From positions 5,922,245 to 5,986,244 of the forward strand of contig NW_020312935.1 in NCBI RefSeq assembly GCF_003265705.1: DNA of 64,000 nt, written 5' to 3'. How positions within the stretch are numbered: the stretch's first letter is position 1; every line of letters starts with the position of its first letter. The position numbers were made by a program, and so were the translations under genes. Below the pieces are notes generated by a model, which had not been told where the DNA came from, did no database searches, and saw nothing but the letters and a program-made list of their open reading frames with translations. Positions 35,395 through 46,237 of this stretch are shown piece by piece. Origin of the DNA: Callorhinus ursinus. Lineage: Eukaryota > Chordata > Mammalia > Carnivora > Otariidae.

Positions 35395-35609
35395 CCCAGA
35401 GGGTGGTGTCCTGTAGGCGGGAGGCTGGAGGCTGGGGGCGGGGACGGGGGGCGGGGGGAGGAGGAGCGTGTGCCTCGGCGGAGAGCCGGGGTCCAGGGTC
35501 CTGCGTGGTCCGAGTCGACGCTCCAAACTTTATCGTCGCCCTCCGCCCCTCGCCACCCGTCTCGGGCTCCCGACACCGGCCCCTGCCTGCCTGTCCTGCC
35601 CTGCGCAGC
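35395..35609 (+). promoter_or_regulatory. DPEP2: DPEP2 GC-rich promoter / 5'UTR
   Basis: GC-rich, CpG-containing DNA with GGGGCGGGG-type Sp1 boxes (35,435-35,455) precedes the ATG. The last 90 nt (ATCGTCGCCCTC, GGCCCCTGCC) are clearly alignable with the DPEP3 leader at 46,160-46,237, so the promoter end was part of the tandem duplication. Confidence 0.55.
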
Positions 35610-38600
35610 ATGCAGCCCCTAGGCCTCGAGGGTACCCCCGCCATCCGCCGGCGACCTCTGCTGCGTCTCCTGCTCCTGCTGTCTCTGCTGCCGCCGCGGC
35701 CGATAACCCGCGCCCAGACCACACCGGGAACCCCCAGCTCCCGGACCCCGCCGGCCACCTCCAGCGCCCCAAGTCTGCGGGAGCGCGTGCGAGCCCTGAT
35801 GCGGGACTTCCCTCTTGTGGACGGGTGCGTAGGTGCGGTGTGGGGGCGCGTGGAGACTGAGCCCACCCCAAAGGGGGTAAGGAGTTCTCAGCGTGCAGGG
35901 CTACTGAGGAAGCTCCCTCATACCACCCCTGGATGCACTCTCCCATCATCCATGGGCGCCTTTTCCCTTCCTCTGTCACTGCGCCCCTGCTGGGAACCCC
36001 CCAGCCTAGTGCTCAAGGGGTCCTAGTATAGTCTGTGTGACAGTGTGGTGGGCGGGGCATCCCCCCACCAACGTTGGCTCATGTCCTGCTTGATCCCGAG
36101 GCTTAAGGAGCCCACCCATTTGCCCCTGACCGGATCTTGCCTTGCCCACCCTCCAGCCACAACGACATGCCGGTTGTGCTGAGGCAATTTTACCGCAACG
36201 GGTTACAGGATGTCAATCTGCGCAATTTCAGCCGTGGCCAGACCAGCCTGGACAGGCTTAGAGACGGTCTCGTGGGCGCCCAGGTACCACACTGACGCAT
36301 AGCATGGCTGAGAGGGAGTGTGGGGGCCCCAGAGACCACAGGTTAATCACATGAGAACTCAGTTACCTTACGGCCCCCCAAAATGCTACAACATGATGCT
36401 GGGGGCTGCAGGGGTCACAGTGAACTAGTCTGGTGGGCATCCAAGTACTACAGAATAAGCAGTGCATTACAAGTGACCATTTTTGCTGTGTGGGCTGTGA
36501 AGGCGAGAAGCCCACGGAGCTCCAAAGCAACCCCTGCCCAAGCCAACCCATGGCCTTCCCTCAGTTCTGGTCAGCCTACGTCCCATGCCAGACCCAGGAA
36601 CGGGATGCCCTGCGCCTCACCCTGGAGCAAATTGACCTCATCCGCCGCATGTGTGCCTCCTATTCTGAGTTGGAGCTTGTGACTTCAGTTAAAGGTAGGC
36701 AGACAAGTGGGGGTTGTTAGGGACTTGTTTGAATACTCCAGCCTCTGAAAGTGATCACCTGACCTACCTGCCCCCAGCTCTGAACAACACCCAGAAGTTA
36801 GCTTGCCTCATTGGTGTGGAGGGTGGCCACTCGCTGGATAGTAGCCTTTCCATCTTGCGTACCTTCTATGTGCTGGGTGTGCGCTACCTGACACTCACTC
36901 ACACCTGCAACACACCCTGGTGAGCATAGTGCAAATGGTATGTGCCCTCTGATGCAGGCATCTGCCCAAGATCATACTGGGGCTCAGACCAAGCTTTACC
37001 CCTGGGATCTGTCACTGACCCTGGAGTGGGGAGGGGAGCAGGGGTTCCCAGAGCAAGACTGGATTCCCAGCAGGGACTGCCTCCTGCCAGGCACAGCCCA
37101 GCTTGGGTCTCTGCTCTTGCTCCAGGGGGGTGCTGGTATAGAGGATTCAGTAGGCTCTTGTAGCCAAGTCATGGCCACCATTCAGACTGCCTCCTGGTCA
37201 TCCTGCAGGGCAGAGAGCTCAGCTAAGGGCATCCATTCCTTCTACAGCAATGTCAGTGGGCTGACCAGCTTTGGTGAGGTGAGGACCCTAGTTCCCTACC
37301 CTGCCCCCCATGAATGTGCATGTCCCACCAGTTAGTTCCCTACAGAAAAATGCATGGGCATGTGCACCCCTGATGCCCTTTCCCCAACCTGTCCCTGCAG
37401 AAGGTGGTGGTGGAAATGAACCGCTTGGGCATGATGGTAGATTTGTCGCATGTCTCAGACACTGTGGCTCGGCGAGCCTTGGAAGTGTCACAGGCACCTG
37501 TGATCTTTTCCCACTCGGCTGCCCGAGGTGTGTGCAAGAATGCCAGGAACGTTCCTGATGATATCCTACAGCTTCTGGTGAGACTGCCCTGGCCCTCAAA
37601 CCTAAAGCTAGAGGTTTAAAGCAGGAGCCCTTGAGCCTGAGCCCGTGTTCCCTCATCTTCCTCAAACCCTAGACTGAACATCTGCCCCACAAACCCACAG
37701 TCCACAGCTCCTGAATTCTTGCTCAAGTGTGGGGGTTCTAAGTGGTAAATACTCCAAGACATTTCCATCCCAACAAGAGCTGAGACTCCTCCATTCACAC
37801 AAACCTAGAGGTGTAGTCTCCTCTGAACTCAAAGCCAGAGCTAAACATCTTCCTTACCGGAGCCAAGAGGCAGGTAGTTGTTCTGGGGTCAAAGCTGAAT
37901 GTCCATTTGTCCACCCCTGCAGAAGAAGAATGGAGGCATCGTGATGGTGTCTTTCTCAGTGGGGGTGCTGCAATGCAACCTGTTAGCCAATGTGTCCACT
38001 GTGGCAGGTAAGCCCCGCCTGGGCTCTCTGAATAACTCTGATTTGGACCTGAAGCCTTGGGGGGAAGGCCTCAGTACAGCCCCAGTGGTCTGACCCATTC
38101 TTGGCTGTAGACACAGCTCCTAAAAACTCAATGATGGATGGTATAAAGCACCTTGGTGCCATATGGAACTGAAGACACAGAGTTGGTAACTATGATACTT
38201 ATGGGTATAAGGGAGGCAGTCAGACATAGAGCCCAGGTGCCAACCATCTGTGCCTCTGCAGGGGCTCCCAGAGCTCCCTGCCCCTGCGTCTGACCAAGGG
38301 ACTGGGCAACCCCTTAAGTCTCTGTGGTCTTTGTCAGTTGTATTCTTTGTCTCTTGCTCATCCTCCACACCCATGGAAAGGAGCCCCGATGGTTCTCAAG
38401 GAGAATGGAGGCAGGGTGATCCTGGATGAGAAATGGCCCAAATGGGGTCCACTCCAAATCTAAATTCCAGTCTAGAGACAACTGGCATCAGCTTCCTCAA
38501 GTTAGTACACTGGGTGCCAGAAGGAACTGGCCTGCGTGGCCTACGGGCTGCAAGAAGGGGAATCAGCAGAGTGCAGTCCCCAGCTCCCCCTGCCCTGGAA

Positions 38601-40077
38601 GTCCCACACTGCTGACTCTCCATCCTCCAGATCACTTTGACTACATCAAGACAGTCATTGGATCCAGGTTCATTGGCATTGGCGGAGATTATGATGGGGC
38701 CAAACGGTAAGCGCTTCTCTATGGCTTGTCTGGGGTTGGCTGTGCCACAGTAGGGCCTTGACAGTCACCATGCCCACCACACCGTGATCCTTATAACCTT
38801 TAGGCCCACCTCGCATCTCTCCACACCCAGAGTCTGTTTCCTGGGCCCTTCTGTTTGTCTGTGACCCCTTGGCTTCACTCTAGGTCATCATCATCATCTG
38901 CCCAGCAGGTACACCCACCCTTAGTGCCAGCAGATCTATTGCTTCTTTTTTTAAGTTTTATTTATTTAACTAATCTTTACACCCAATGTGGGGCTTCAAC
39001 TCACAATACCGAGATCAAGAGTCACATGCTCTTCCGACCAAGCCAGCCAGGGTGCCCCTGACCCACTGCTTCTGAGCAGAGTCTTAAGCAAGGTCTGGTG
39101 TGAACTCACCCTTTCCTCTGCCTGCAGCTGGGTCTGTGCCTATAGGAGGTCAACTCAGTTCTTAAAAAGCTTTTCTTCTTTTTATAAATGGAGGGAAACT
39201 TTGTATTCAGTGAAACGCATAGATCTTTTTTTTTTAAATAGGCTCCATGCCCAGTGTGGAGCCCAAAATGGGGCTTGAACTCATGACCCTAAGATCAAGA
39301 CCTGAGCTGAGATCAAGAGTGGGATGCTTAACTGACTGACCCACCAAGGCGTCCCAGCATAGACCTTAACAGTACAATTCAATGGGTTTTTATGAATATT
39401 CAAAGTGGTTAAGAGCTTCCTTTTGCAGGATAAAGAGCAGGTATGAATCACTTACCCTCTCCAAGTCTCCCTTTCCCATATCTGACCAGAGCTGGGGTTC
39501 AGTAGACCTGGATACATGGGGCTGTGGTTCTGAGTCATGAACAGGGAACAGGGCTGAGGTTCCACAGCTGGCTGGCTCGCGGCCACACAGGTTCCCTCAG
39601 GGGCTGGAGGACGTGTCCACGTACCCGGTTCTGATAGAGGAGTTGCTGAGTCGTGGTTGGAGTGAGGAAGAGCTCCAGGGTGTCCTTCGCGGAAACCTGC
39701 TGCGGGTCTTCGGACAAGTGGAACAGGTATGCTGGGCTGGGCAAAAGAGTAGCACATGGGCCTGAGCAAGTGTGTTGGAGTTGCTTTGGGAGCTGCTGAG
39801 CCCTGACTGCTACTTCCAGGTACGGGAGGCAAGCAAGGGGCAAAGCCCCCTGGAGGATGAGTTCCCGGATGAGCAGCTGGGCAGTTCTTGCCGCTCTGTT
39901 CTCTCACGTCTGCATCAGACACAGTACCTGGCTCCAGATCAGAAACTAACTGAGACTTCAGCACATTGGACACCTAAGTGGTCACCTAAACAATCATTGT
40001 CAAAATCTCCCCCCAACATGGCTCCAGGCCTCACAGTTATTGCTGCCTGTTTAGTCCTCATTCTGTGGTTCTGGTGA
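35610..40077 (+). CDS. DPEP2: Dipeptidase 2, GPI-anchored zinc dipeptidase, ten coding exons
   Basis: Exons: 35,610-35,824; 36,157-36,283; 36,565-36,694; 36,778-36,919; 37,209-37,278; 37,401-37,577; 37,923-38,007; 38,631-38,706; 39,591-39,726; 39,820-40,077. All have GT/AG sites and compatible phases, giving 471 residues. Residues 16-27 are a Leu-rich signal core. M19 family zinc ligands are all present: His73 and Asp75 (HND), Glu172 (GVEGGH), His245 (DLSHVS) and His266 (FSHSA). Substrate residues His199 (LTHTCNTPW) and Asp335 (GGDYDG) are kept. Sequons occur at Asn95, Asn160, Asn219 and Asn310. The hydrophobic tail ([16 protein letters not shown]) fits a GPI signal. Family role: hydrolysis of dipeptides and of cysteinyl-glycine in leukotriene D4 at the cell surface. 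The C-terminal region ([16 protein letters not shown]) and position next to DPEP2NB separate it from DPEP3. The gene looks intact. Confidence 0.96.
38948..39057 (-). repeat. Older SINE-C type in DPEP2 intron 8
   Basis: TTTTTAAGTTTTATTTATT, then CCAATGTGGGGCTTCAACTC and GGGTGCCCC. Short form. Confidence 0.8.
39222..39355 (-). repeat. Older SINE-C type in DPEP2 intron 8
   Basis: TAGGCTCCATGCCCAGTGTG, GGGGCTTGAACTCATGACCC and GCGTCCC. GCATAGA occurs on both sides (39,217 and 39,357) and may be a short target repeat. Confidence 0.8.
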
Positions 40078-40338
40078 CCCAGTTCATCCTACCAGATGTT
40101 ACTATGGCAGCCGCAGACACCCCACAATGTTCCCCCATCATTCAGGCACAAATGACATGGAACCAGGCATGAGTGTCCTTTTCTGTGGAGGGGTCTGGTG
40201 GCACAGGCTCCCCATTCTGGTGGTTGGTAGGGGACCCTGCAGTTCAGCCACCAGTTACTCAAGTAAGACCTGAGTCTCACTAGCAGGACAGGAGAAGACC
40301 CTGATGGTTGGGCTCAGCACTGGAAGAAGATAGTGGAT

Positions 40339-40538
40339 CAGGGTGCCCGGGTGGCTCCATCGTTAAGCATCTGCCTTTGGCTCAGGTTGTGATCCCAGGG
40401 TCCTGGGATCGAACCCTGTGTTGGGCTCCCTGCTCAGTGGGGAGCCTGCTTCTCCCTCTCCCACTCCCCCTGCTTGTGTTCCCTCTCTCGCTCTGTTTCT
40501 GTCAAATAAATAAATAAAATCTTAAAAAAAAAAAAAAA
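40339..40538 (+). repeat. CAN-SINE in the DPEP2 3' flank
   Basis: A full-length copy 262 nt after the DPEP2 stop. Its tail carries overlapping AATAAA hexamers (40,505-40,518), the first AATAAA after the DPEP2 coding end. The poly-A passes into AAGAAGAAG. Confidence 0.93.
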
Positions 40539-40689
40539 AGAAGAAGAAGAAGACAGTGGGTAGCTCCAGCTGTGGGAGAGTGGATCTTCTGGGTTGCCTC
40601 TCAATAGCTCACCTCAGTCCACATCCTGACACACTGGGGATCTGAAGGGAACTCTGGTTCAGATTCCCAAGAAGGGAACCTGCCCGGAT

Positions 40690-40695
40690 CATAAA
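40690..40695 (+). terminator. DPEP2: Possible DPEP2 variant polyadenylation signal
   Basis: CATAAA followed by TGATCTTTGTTCCTATTTGG is a known weak hexamer variant. The alternative is the SINE-borne AATAAA near 40,505. Confidence 0.3.
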
Positions 40696-40989
40696 TGATC
40701 TTTGTTCCTATTTGGACAGAGCCCAGAATGCCAGGCTACATGATGAGCCATGGGCCTCCAATGACTGAACTTCCCTGGATGTGGACCCACCCCCTCCCCT
40801 GCCCCTCTGGGACTTCCTCTCTGAGAGGCACAAACTACTTAGAAACTCATACTGTCTTATCTCCAGGCCAGTAATGGTAATAGCGACTGCATTAATAATA
40901 GCCAAAATTAAGAGTTAATGCTAATAATGACAGCTAATAATAATAAATAACATATGATAATAGATAATGGGTTATAAAAATAATAGTTA

Positions 40990-41470
40990 ATACTAATAGT
41001 CTATGCATACCCCGTGACTGAGTAATTTCACCCCAGGTATATATCCAACAGGAATGCATACACAGGTTTTCCAAAAGGCATATGAAATAACATTTAAAGC
41101 AGCACTCTTCATAATAACCCCAAAGTGTGTAGTTCAAAGACTGGGTGGCTCAGTCAGTTGAGCGTCTGACTCTTGATTTTGTCTCAGGTCATGATCTTGG
41201 GGTCGTGAGATAGAGCTGGGGGTCAGGCTCAGCACTGGATGTGGAGCCTGCTTGAGACCTGCTTGAGATTCTCCCTCTCCCTCTGCACCCACCCCCCACC
41301 CCCCACTCGCATGCACACACTTGTCTCTCTAAAAAAAATAAATAAATAAATTAAAATCACATTAATTTGAGGAACAACTGACAACTGAATTTTACTGGAA
41401 ATAATGGAAATCCATACACACTGGAATATATTTAGTCTGATGAATGAAAGTAACTACCAGTGTTCCATTC
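40990..41470 (+). mobile_element. L1 LINE fragment split by a SINE
   Basis: GTGACTGAGTAATTTCACCC, ATATCCAACAGGAATGCATA and AGCAGCACTCTTCATAATA match L1 ORF2-end wording on the plus strand. Sequence after the SINE at 41,138-41,353 may continue it. Confidence 0.55.
41138..41353 (+). repeat. CAN-SINE, older
   Basis: The head is truncated (GACTGGGTGGCTCAGTCAG). The body has TGACTCTTGATTTTGTCTC, a CCCACCCCC run and an AATAAATAAATAAATT tail. Confidence 0.85.
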
Positions 41471-41818
41471 TGTGCACAGTGAAAATATTCTTCAAAAATG
41501 AAGGAAAAGTAATACATTTCCAGGCCAACACAAGCAGACTGAGAAAGTGAAAATACACAAATCACCTAATGAAAATACCAATTATTATGGGAAAAGTGCA
41601 TATCGAATAGAAATTAAGGATATCAGAGATGCCTGAATTTCACATTTGAAGTGAAGGTATGAAAATTTAAACAAAGTGTCTTCAGATTTTGAATTTTTAA
41701 CTGGAGAAAAGTTATGTTCTGTGAATACATATGATTTGTCAAAAACAGCCATTGATTTGACTCTTACATATTCTGAAATTTTAAGTCTGTAGAAATTCCA
41801 TCTAAAATAGTTTTAAGA

Positions 41819-41932
41819 GGGGCGCCTAGCTGGCTCAGTTGCTGGAGCATGTGACCCTTGATCTAGGGGCTGTAGGTCTGAGTCCCGCTTTGGGTGTAGA
41901 TATTACTTAAAAATAAAATCTTAAAAAATAAA
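41819..41932 (+). repeat. Older tRNA-SINE
   Basis: GGGGCGCCTAGCTGGCTCAG, then GGTCTGAGTCCCGCTTTGGG, TGTAGATATTACTT and AAAATCTT. Confidence 0.85.
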
Positions 41933-42224
41933 ATATTTTTAAGAAACACACAACAATAATACTTAGCATTGTATTTGGATTTTTAAAAATCAATTTTAAA
42001 AATTGATTAACGATTTTTGTTAGTGGAATTTTATGCAAATTTGGACATGGCCTTGAAAAAAATTTTAACTATACCAGTCACGATGGCGTCCTATAAAAGA
42101 AGTTTCATAAGCTGCAGTTATTTAAAAATTATTTAAGATTCTCACTTGGTAAAGAGAAATTGACAAACATTCAATCTCTCAATAGAAAATGAGCTAAGCA
42201 AAGAAGTAGATTTTGAAAATATTA

Positions 42225-43265
42225 TTTATGAGATGTTAATTGTCACTATCAGGGAAATGCAAATGAAAACCACAATGAGGTATCGCCTCACATCTGTCAG
42301 AATGGCTGAAACCAACAACACAAGAAACAACACATGTTGGCAAGGATGTGAGAAAAAGGAACACTTGTACACTGTTGGTAGGAATGCAAGCTTGTACAGC
42401 CACTGTGGAAAATAGGATGGAGGTTCCTCAAAAAGTTAAAAATAGAACTATCATACAGAGCCAGCAACGGCACTACTGGGTTATTTACCCAAAGAATACA
42501 AAAACACTAATTCAGGGCACCTGGGTGGCTCAGTTGGTTGAGCGACTGCCTTCCGCTCAGGTCATGATCCTAGAGTCCCGGGATGGAGTCCCGCATTGGG
42601 CTCCCTGCTCAGCAGGGAGTCTGCTTCTCCCTCGGACCTTCTTCCCTCTCATGCTCTCTCTCTACCATTCTCTCTCTCTCAATAAATAAAAATCTTAAAA
42701 AAAAAAGAACTTTGAAAACCTCATTTAAAAAAAAAACACTAATTCAAAGGGATACAAGCACCCCCATGTTTATAGCAGCATTATTTATAAGAGCCAAATT
42801 ATGCAAGCAGGCCAAGTGTCCATCGAGGGATGAATGGATAAAGAAGATGAGATATATTTATATACAATGGAATTATTCAGCTATAAAAAAAGAATGAAAT
42901 CTTGCCATTTGCAATGACATGGATGGAGCTAGAGAGTATAATGCTAAGCAAAATAAGTCAGTCAGAGAAAGACAAATACCATATGATTTCACCTATGTGG
43001 AATTTAAGAAAAAAAACAAAGGGAAAAAAGAGAGAGACAAATCAAGAAACAGACTCAACAATAGAAAACAAACTGATGGTTATCAGAGTGGAGGTGGGTC
43101 GGGGGATGGGGAAAATAGGTGATGGGGATTAAGCAGTGCACTTGTCGTGATAAGTACCGGGCAATGTATGGAATTGCTGAAACTAATATAATATTGTGCA
43201 CTTGAGACATATAATACTGTATGTTAACTAACTAGAATTAAAATGAAAACTTAAAAAGCCAAAAA
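42225..43265 (+). mobile_element. L1 LINE 3' end, nearly complete 3'UTR
   Basis: Sense L1 from GAGATGTTAATTGTCACTAT through AATGAAATCTTGCCATTTGC, AGTATAATGCTAAGCAAAAT and GGGGATTAAGCAGTGCACTTG, to an A-rich end at 43,265. A SINE interrupts it at 42,515-42,732. Reading frames are broken. Confidence 0.88.
42515..42732 (+). repeat. CAN-SINE nested in L1
   Basis: Perfect target duplication AAAACACTAATTCA at 42,501-42,514 and 42,733-42,746. The tail contains an extra AAGAACTTTGAAAACCTCAT segment between two A-runs. Confidence 0.94.
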
Positions 43266-44490
43266 AAAGAAAAGAAAGAAAATTTTATTCATGAGTTTGC
43301 CTCCATTAAAGCCAGTTAAGTAAAATTATAATAAATTCTGGTTTGGGTATGAGTAAAATAATGTTGTGAGTTAATACACCTACTTTTCAGTTTTTAAATA
43401 TTTTCAACTATTTTAGTGTTCTAGAAAAGTTCCTCATTAAAAATACATTAAAAACCTATATAGGAACACACACACATTTTCCTTTTGCCTCAGGCTCCAA
43501 ACTGGCTGTGCTCTGCAGTGCTTTACTCAGAAAGTTCTAATAGTGCTTTCTGTTCACTTTACCTACTCTCTCCTTTCTTGACTCCTTTGGGTGGATTGAG
43601 TAGCACTCTAAGGTGGCCTTAATCCCTTTACAGATCCTTCCAAGAGGAGCTGATCCAGCTCAGGGTCCATCTAGGAAAAAATGGGAAGAGGTGGTAGAAG
43701 ATAGAAGCTTACGGGAGGGCCCTGTGTTGCTGGGGAGCAGACCTCTTGAGGAGAGGACCTTGCTCAGCGGTGCAGGTGTTCTAAACACCAGTGGCAAGGC
43801 TGCTCTGTGACAGCCAGAAGTTGGAGACTGCAGCCAACTGTCACTGCTGGAACAGAAAAAAACTGCCTTTCAGTTTCCTCTGTAGCCCCTATTGGCAGAA
43901 TGCCAGGAAGCCAGCTAGGGTTCTAGGAAATATGGTTTTAAGAGTTTGAGCCCCAGCTTCACAGAGCAGAAAGCAGAAGACTGCATTTGGAGTTGAGAGA
44001 CAATTGCTTAATAACCAGAGTTTCTGCAGGCCTGGGGTAGGTTCACTCGTTCTTTCTCCTAGGTGCATTCTTTTTTGTGTTCTAACTCAAAACAAAGTGT
44101 TCATCAGGGTCCTCCTTACTTTGGTGGACCCTGGATGCTAATCTCTGTCTCTTTAGACCAACAATACCCCTTGTGGAAGAGACAGCCCAAAAGTTGGGCT
44201 CATCTCTGGGTTTCCACCCTGGCTGGATCCTCATAAGTAATTTTTTTTTAATATCTTGTTTAACTCTCTGATGTCTTCAGGAAGATCCTTTTTATATTTT
44301 GCCCAACTTTTCCAGTTGTTATCAGGAAGAGTGTAACTCTGATTTACTTAGTAAACCAAAACCAGACATTTGAAATGGTGTTTATGTATTAACTTGATGA
44401 CATTAAAAATTAATTATAAACATCATGCCCTCTCCTTTCACCTAAGACTATTATACAAAATAGCTGTATGTACAATACTTCAGAACTTTT

Positions 44491-44683
44491 TAAAATATAT
44501 TTATTTGTTTATGAGAGAGTTAGAGAGCAGAGTGGGAGGGACAGGAAGAGGGAGAGAGAATCTCAAGCAGACTCCTCACTGAGTGTGGAGCCCGACATGG
44601 GGCTCAGTCTCACAACCCTGAGATCATGACCTGAGCTGAAACCAAGAGTCAGACGCTTAACGGACTGAGCCACCCAGGTGCCC
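44491..44683 (-). repeat. CAN-SINE, minus strand
   Basis: 18-bp duplication with one mismatch: CAATACTTCAGAACTTTT at 44,473-44,490 and CAATACTTCTGAACTTTT at 44,684-44,701. Confidence 0.94.
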
Positions 44684-45249
44684 CAATACTTCTGAACTTT
44701 TGATAAACTATTAGCAAATTCATCATTCATTATGTCATTTATGTCACTTAAATGAAAACCTCCCATGGCAAGACAGCTCAGTATATGAGAGACCAGCACA
44801 AATATTCTGTCTCTCCCTCTGTCTCTCTGTCTCTCTGTCTCACACCTGAGAGAGACAAGCTGGAGGCAGCAGGGTCAGACTTAGTCCTTAACCCCTAGGC
44901 ATGAGTAGGTAGCAGTGATGAACAGGAGGCAGTGGGGACCAGAGTTAAAGGCCCTTCTCTGGTGCACAGAAGGGGAGGCCCAATTATCAGGGAGCTCAGA
45001 TGGGAGAATAGGTGACAGGCCCAGACACAGAGGGGGGCAATTCAGATTTTAGTCTGTGCTATAGGCCCCTCTCAGCCTCATAGGACCTGGTGCAGGCCCA
45101 GGGAGCCCAGATGCCACCCAAATGCAGTTCTGAGATCAGTTCCCACTGTATCAGGGCTTTTTCTGCAGAAATAATGAATTACACTGTCCAGGCCTCTGGC
45201 CATCCTGGAAACCACTTGTCTTGAAGGAGGATTTCTTCCCACATGAAAT

Positions 45250-45540
45250 CATGTGTCAGACCAAGCCCCCTTGTACTCTTACCTGCAAGAACTCTTGTCC
45301 CACTATTCTATGCCTTCAAGGACCTTCCAGCTCCTTCCTTACAGATGGAGGTCCTGTCCCAACCAGACCTTTGCCTGGGCTACTGCCCACCCTGGGATGC
45401 CCTCTCCACCCCCTGCCAATCCAGACCCCCTCCTTTCAAGGCTCAGCTGCTGTGGTACCTCCACTAATCTCTTATCAAACTGGCCAGCCTTCACCAACAC
45501 CACCCACGACACCCCTCAGCCAGGATGACCCTATTACAGA
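45250..45540 (-). repeat. Possible ancient LINE-like remnant, antisense
   Basis: CTTTGCCTGGGCTACTGCCC and nearby wording resemble the antisense ancient family seen at 13.9 kb. Weak. Confidence 0.3.
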
Positions 45541-45889
45541 AAAAGATGTGACATAAATTGACCAGGGAGTGGGTAACCCCCTTTCCAAGATGGCTACTAG
45601 TAACTAATGTTTAGTATCTAGAGTCTCTTTTTTGTGCACATATACCATATTACAGAAGCAAATTTCAATACTAGATACTAAAACAAAATGGTTTCCCATA
45701 ATATTATTCTCAAATTTCATTTTTATGAAAAATAAATAAAATCCTTTTTCTCTCAAACATCCAATTCACCCTTTTTCACGGAATGTTTGACCTATTGCAG
45801 CTGGGGCACCTTCCTGCAACTAAAACCCCAGGTGGACCTGCAACCTGTCTGGCTAGGGGTGAGAATGGGAAGACTCCTGGCCTCCTCCG

Positions 45890-46237
45890 CCCTCCCCGCC
45901 ATCCGTCCGTGGCTCCCATGAGCCGGGAAGGCAGTAGGTGCAGGGGCAGACGCAGGAGCGGAGGGCGCGCGCTGCAGAGGCTGGTCGGGCCCACTGGGGC
46001 GCCCTCCTAGTTGGGGGCGGAGGTCTGTGTCGCCCCCTGCGGCCACGCTGCGCGGCGGCGTTGCGGATCCCCGCTCGGCGGTGGAAGCCTTCTGACTCCA
46101 GCCTCCTCCTCACGAGGCCGCGCCGCTGGGTCACCTTCATCGACGGTCGGTCAGGACCCCATCGTCGCCCTCTGCCCGTCGCCGCCCCTCCTCTCGAGAC
46201 CGGCCCCTGCCCGCCCGTCTGTCCAACCCTGAGCAGC
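45890..46237 (+). promoter_or_regulatory. DPEP3: DPEP3 CpG-rich promoter / 5'UTR
   Basis: CpG-dense DNA with no TATA box seen. Sequence from about 46,160 to the ATG aligns with the DPEP2 leader. In-frame ATG at 45,938 could extend the protein, but no conserved extension is apparent. Confidence 0.55.

Larger units (their letters stand above)
40700..45880. other. Intergenic DPEP2 - DPEP3
   Basis: Holds L1 fragments, SINEs and an ancient LINE-like piece (listed). 43,270-44,470, 44,705-45,245 and 45,545-45,880 contain no gene or repeat that I can name. Confidence 0.5.

Noticed and set aside
35403..35609. In-frame upstream extension of DPEP2 starting at an ATG at 35,403
   Set aside because: Encodes a low-complexity Gly/Arg-rich segment from the GC-rich leader. 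The MQPLGLEG start at 35,610 is followed at once by the signal peptide and matches the family start.
35126..35866. Long minus-strand frames opposite DPEP2 exon 1 (246 codons) and DPEP3 exon 1 (45,853-46,518, 221 codons)
   Set aside because: They resemble each other only because the two first exons are duplicated. Antisense of GC-rich coding DNA commonly lacks stops, and no domain or splice context supports them.
45938..46237. In-frame upstream extension of DPEP3
   Set aside because: Would bury the signal peptide about 100 residues inside. No conserved block is visible, although a shorter N-terminal extension is known in some DPEP3 isoforms.
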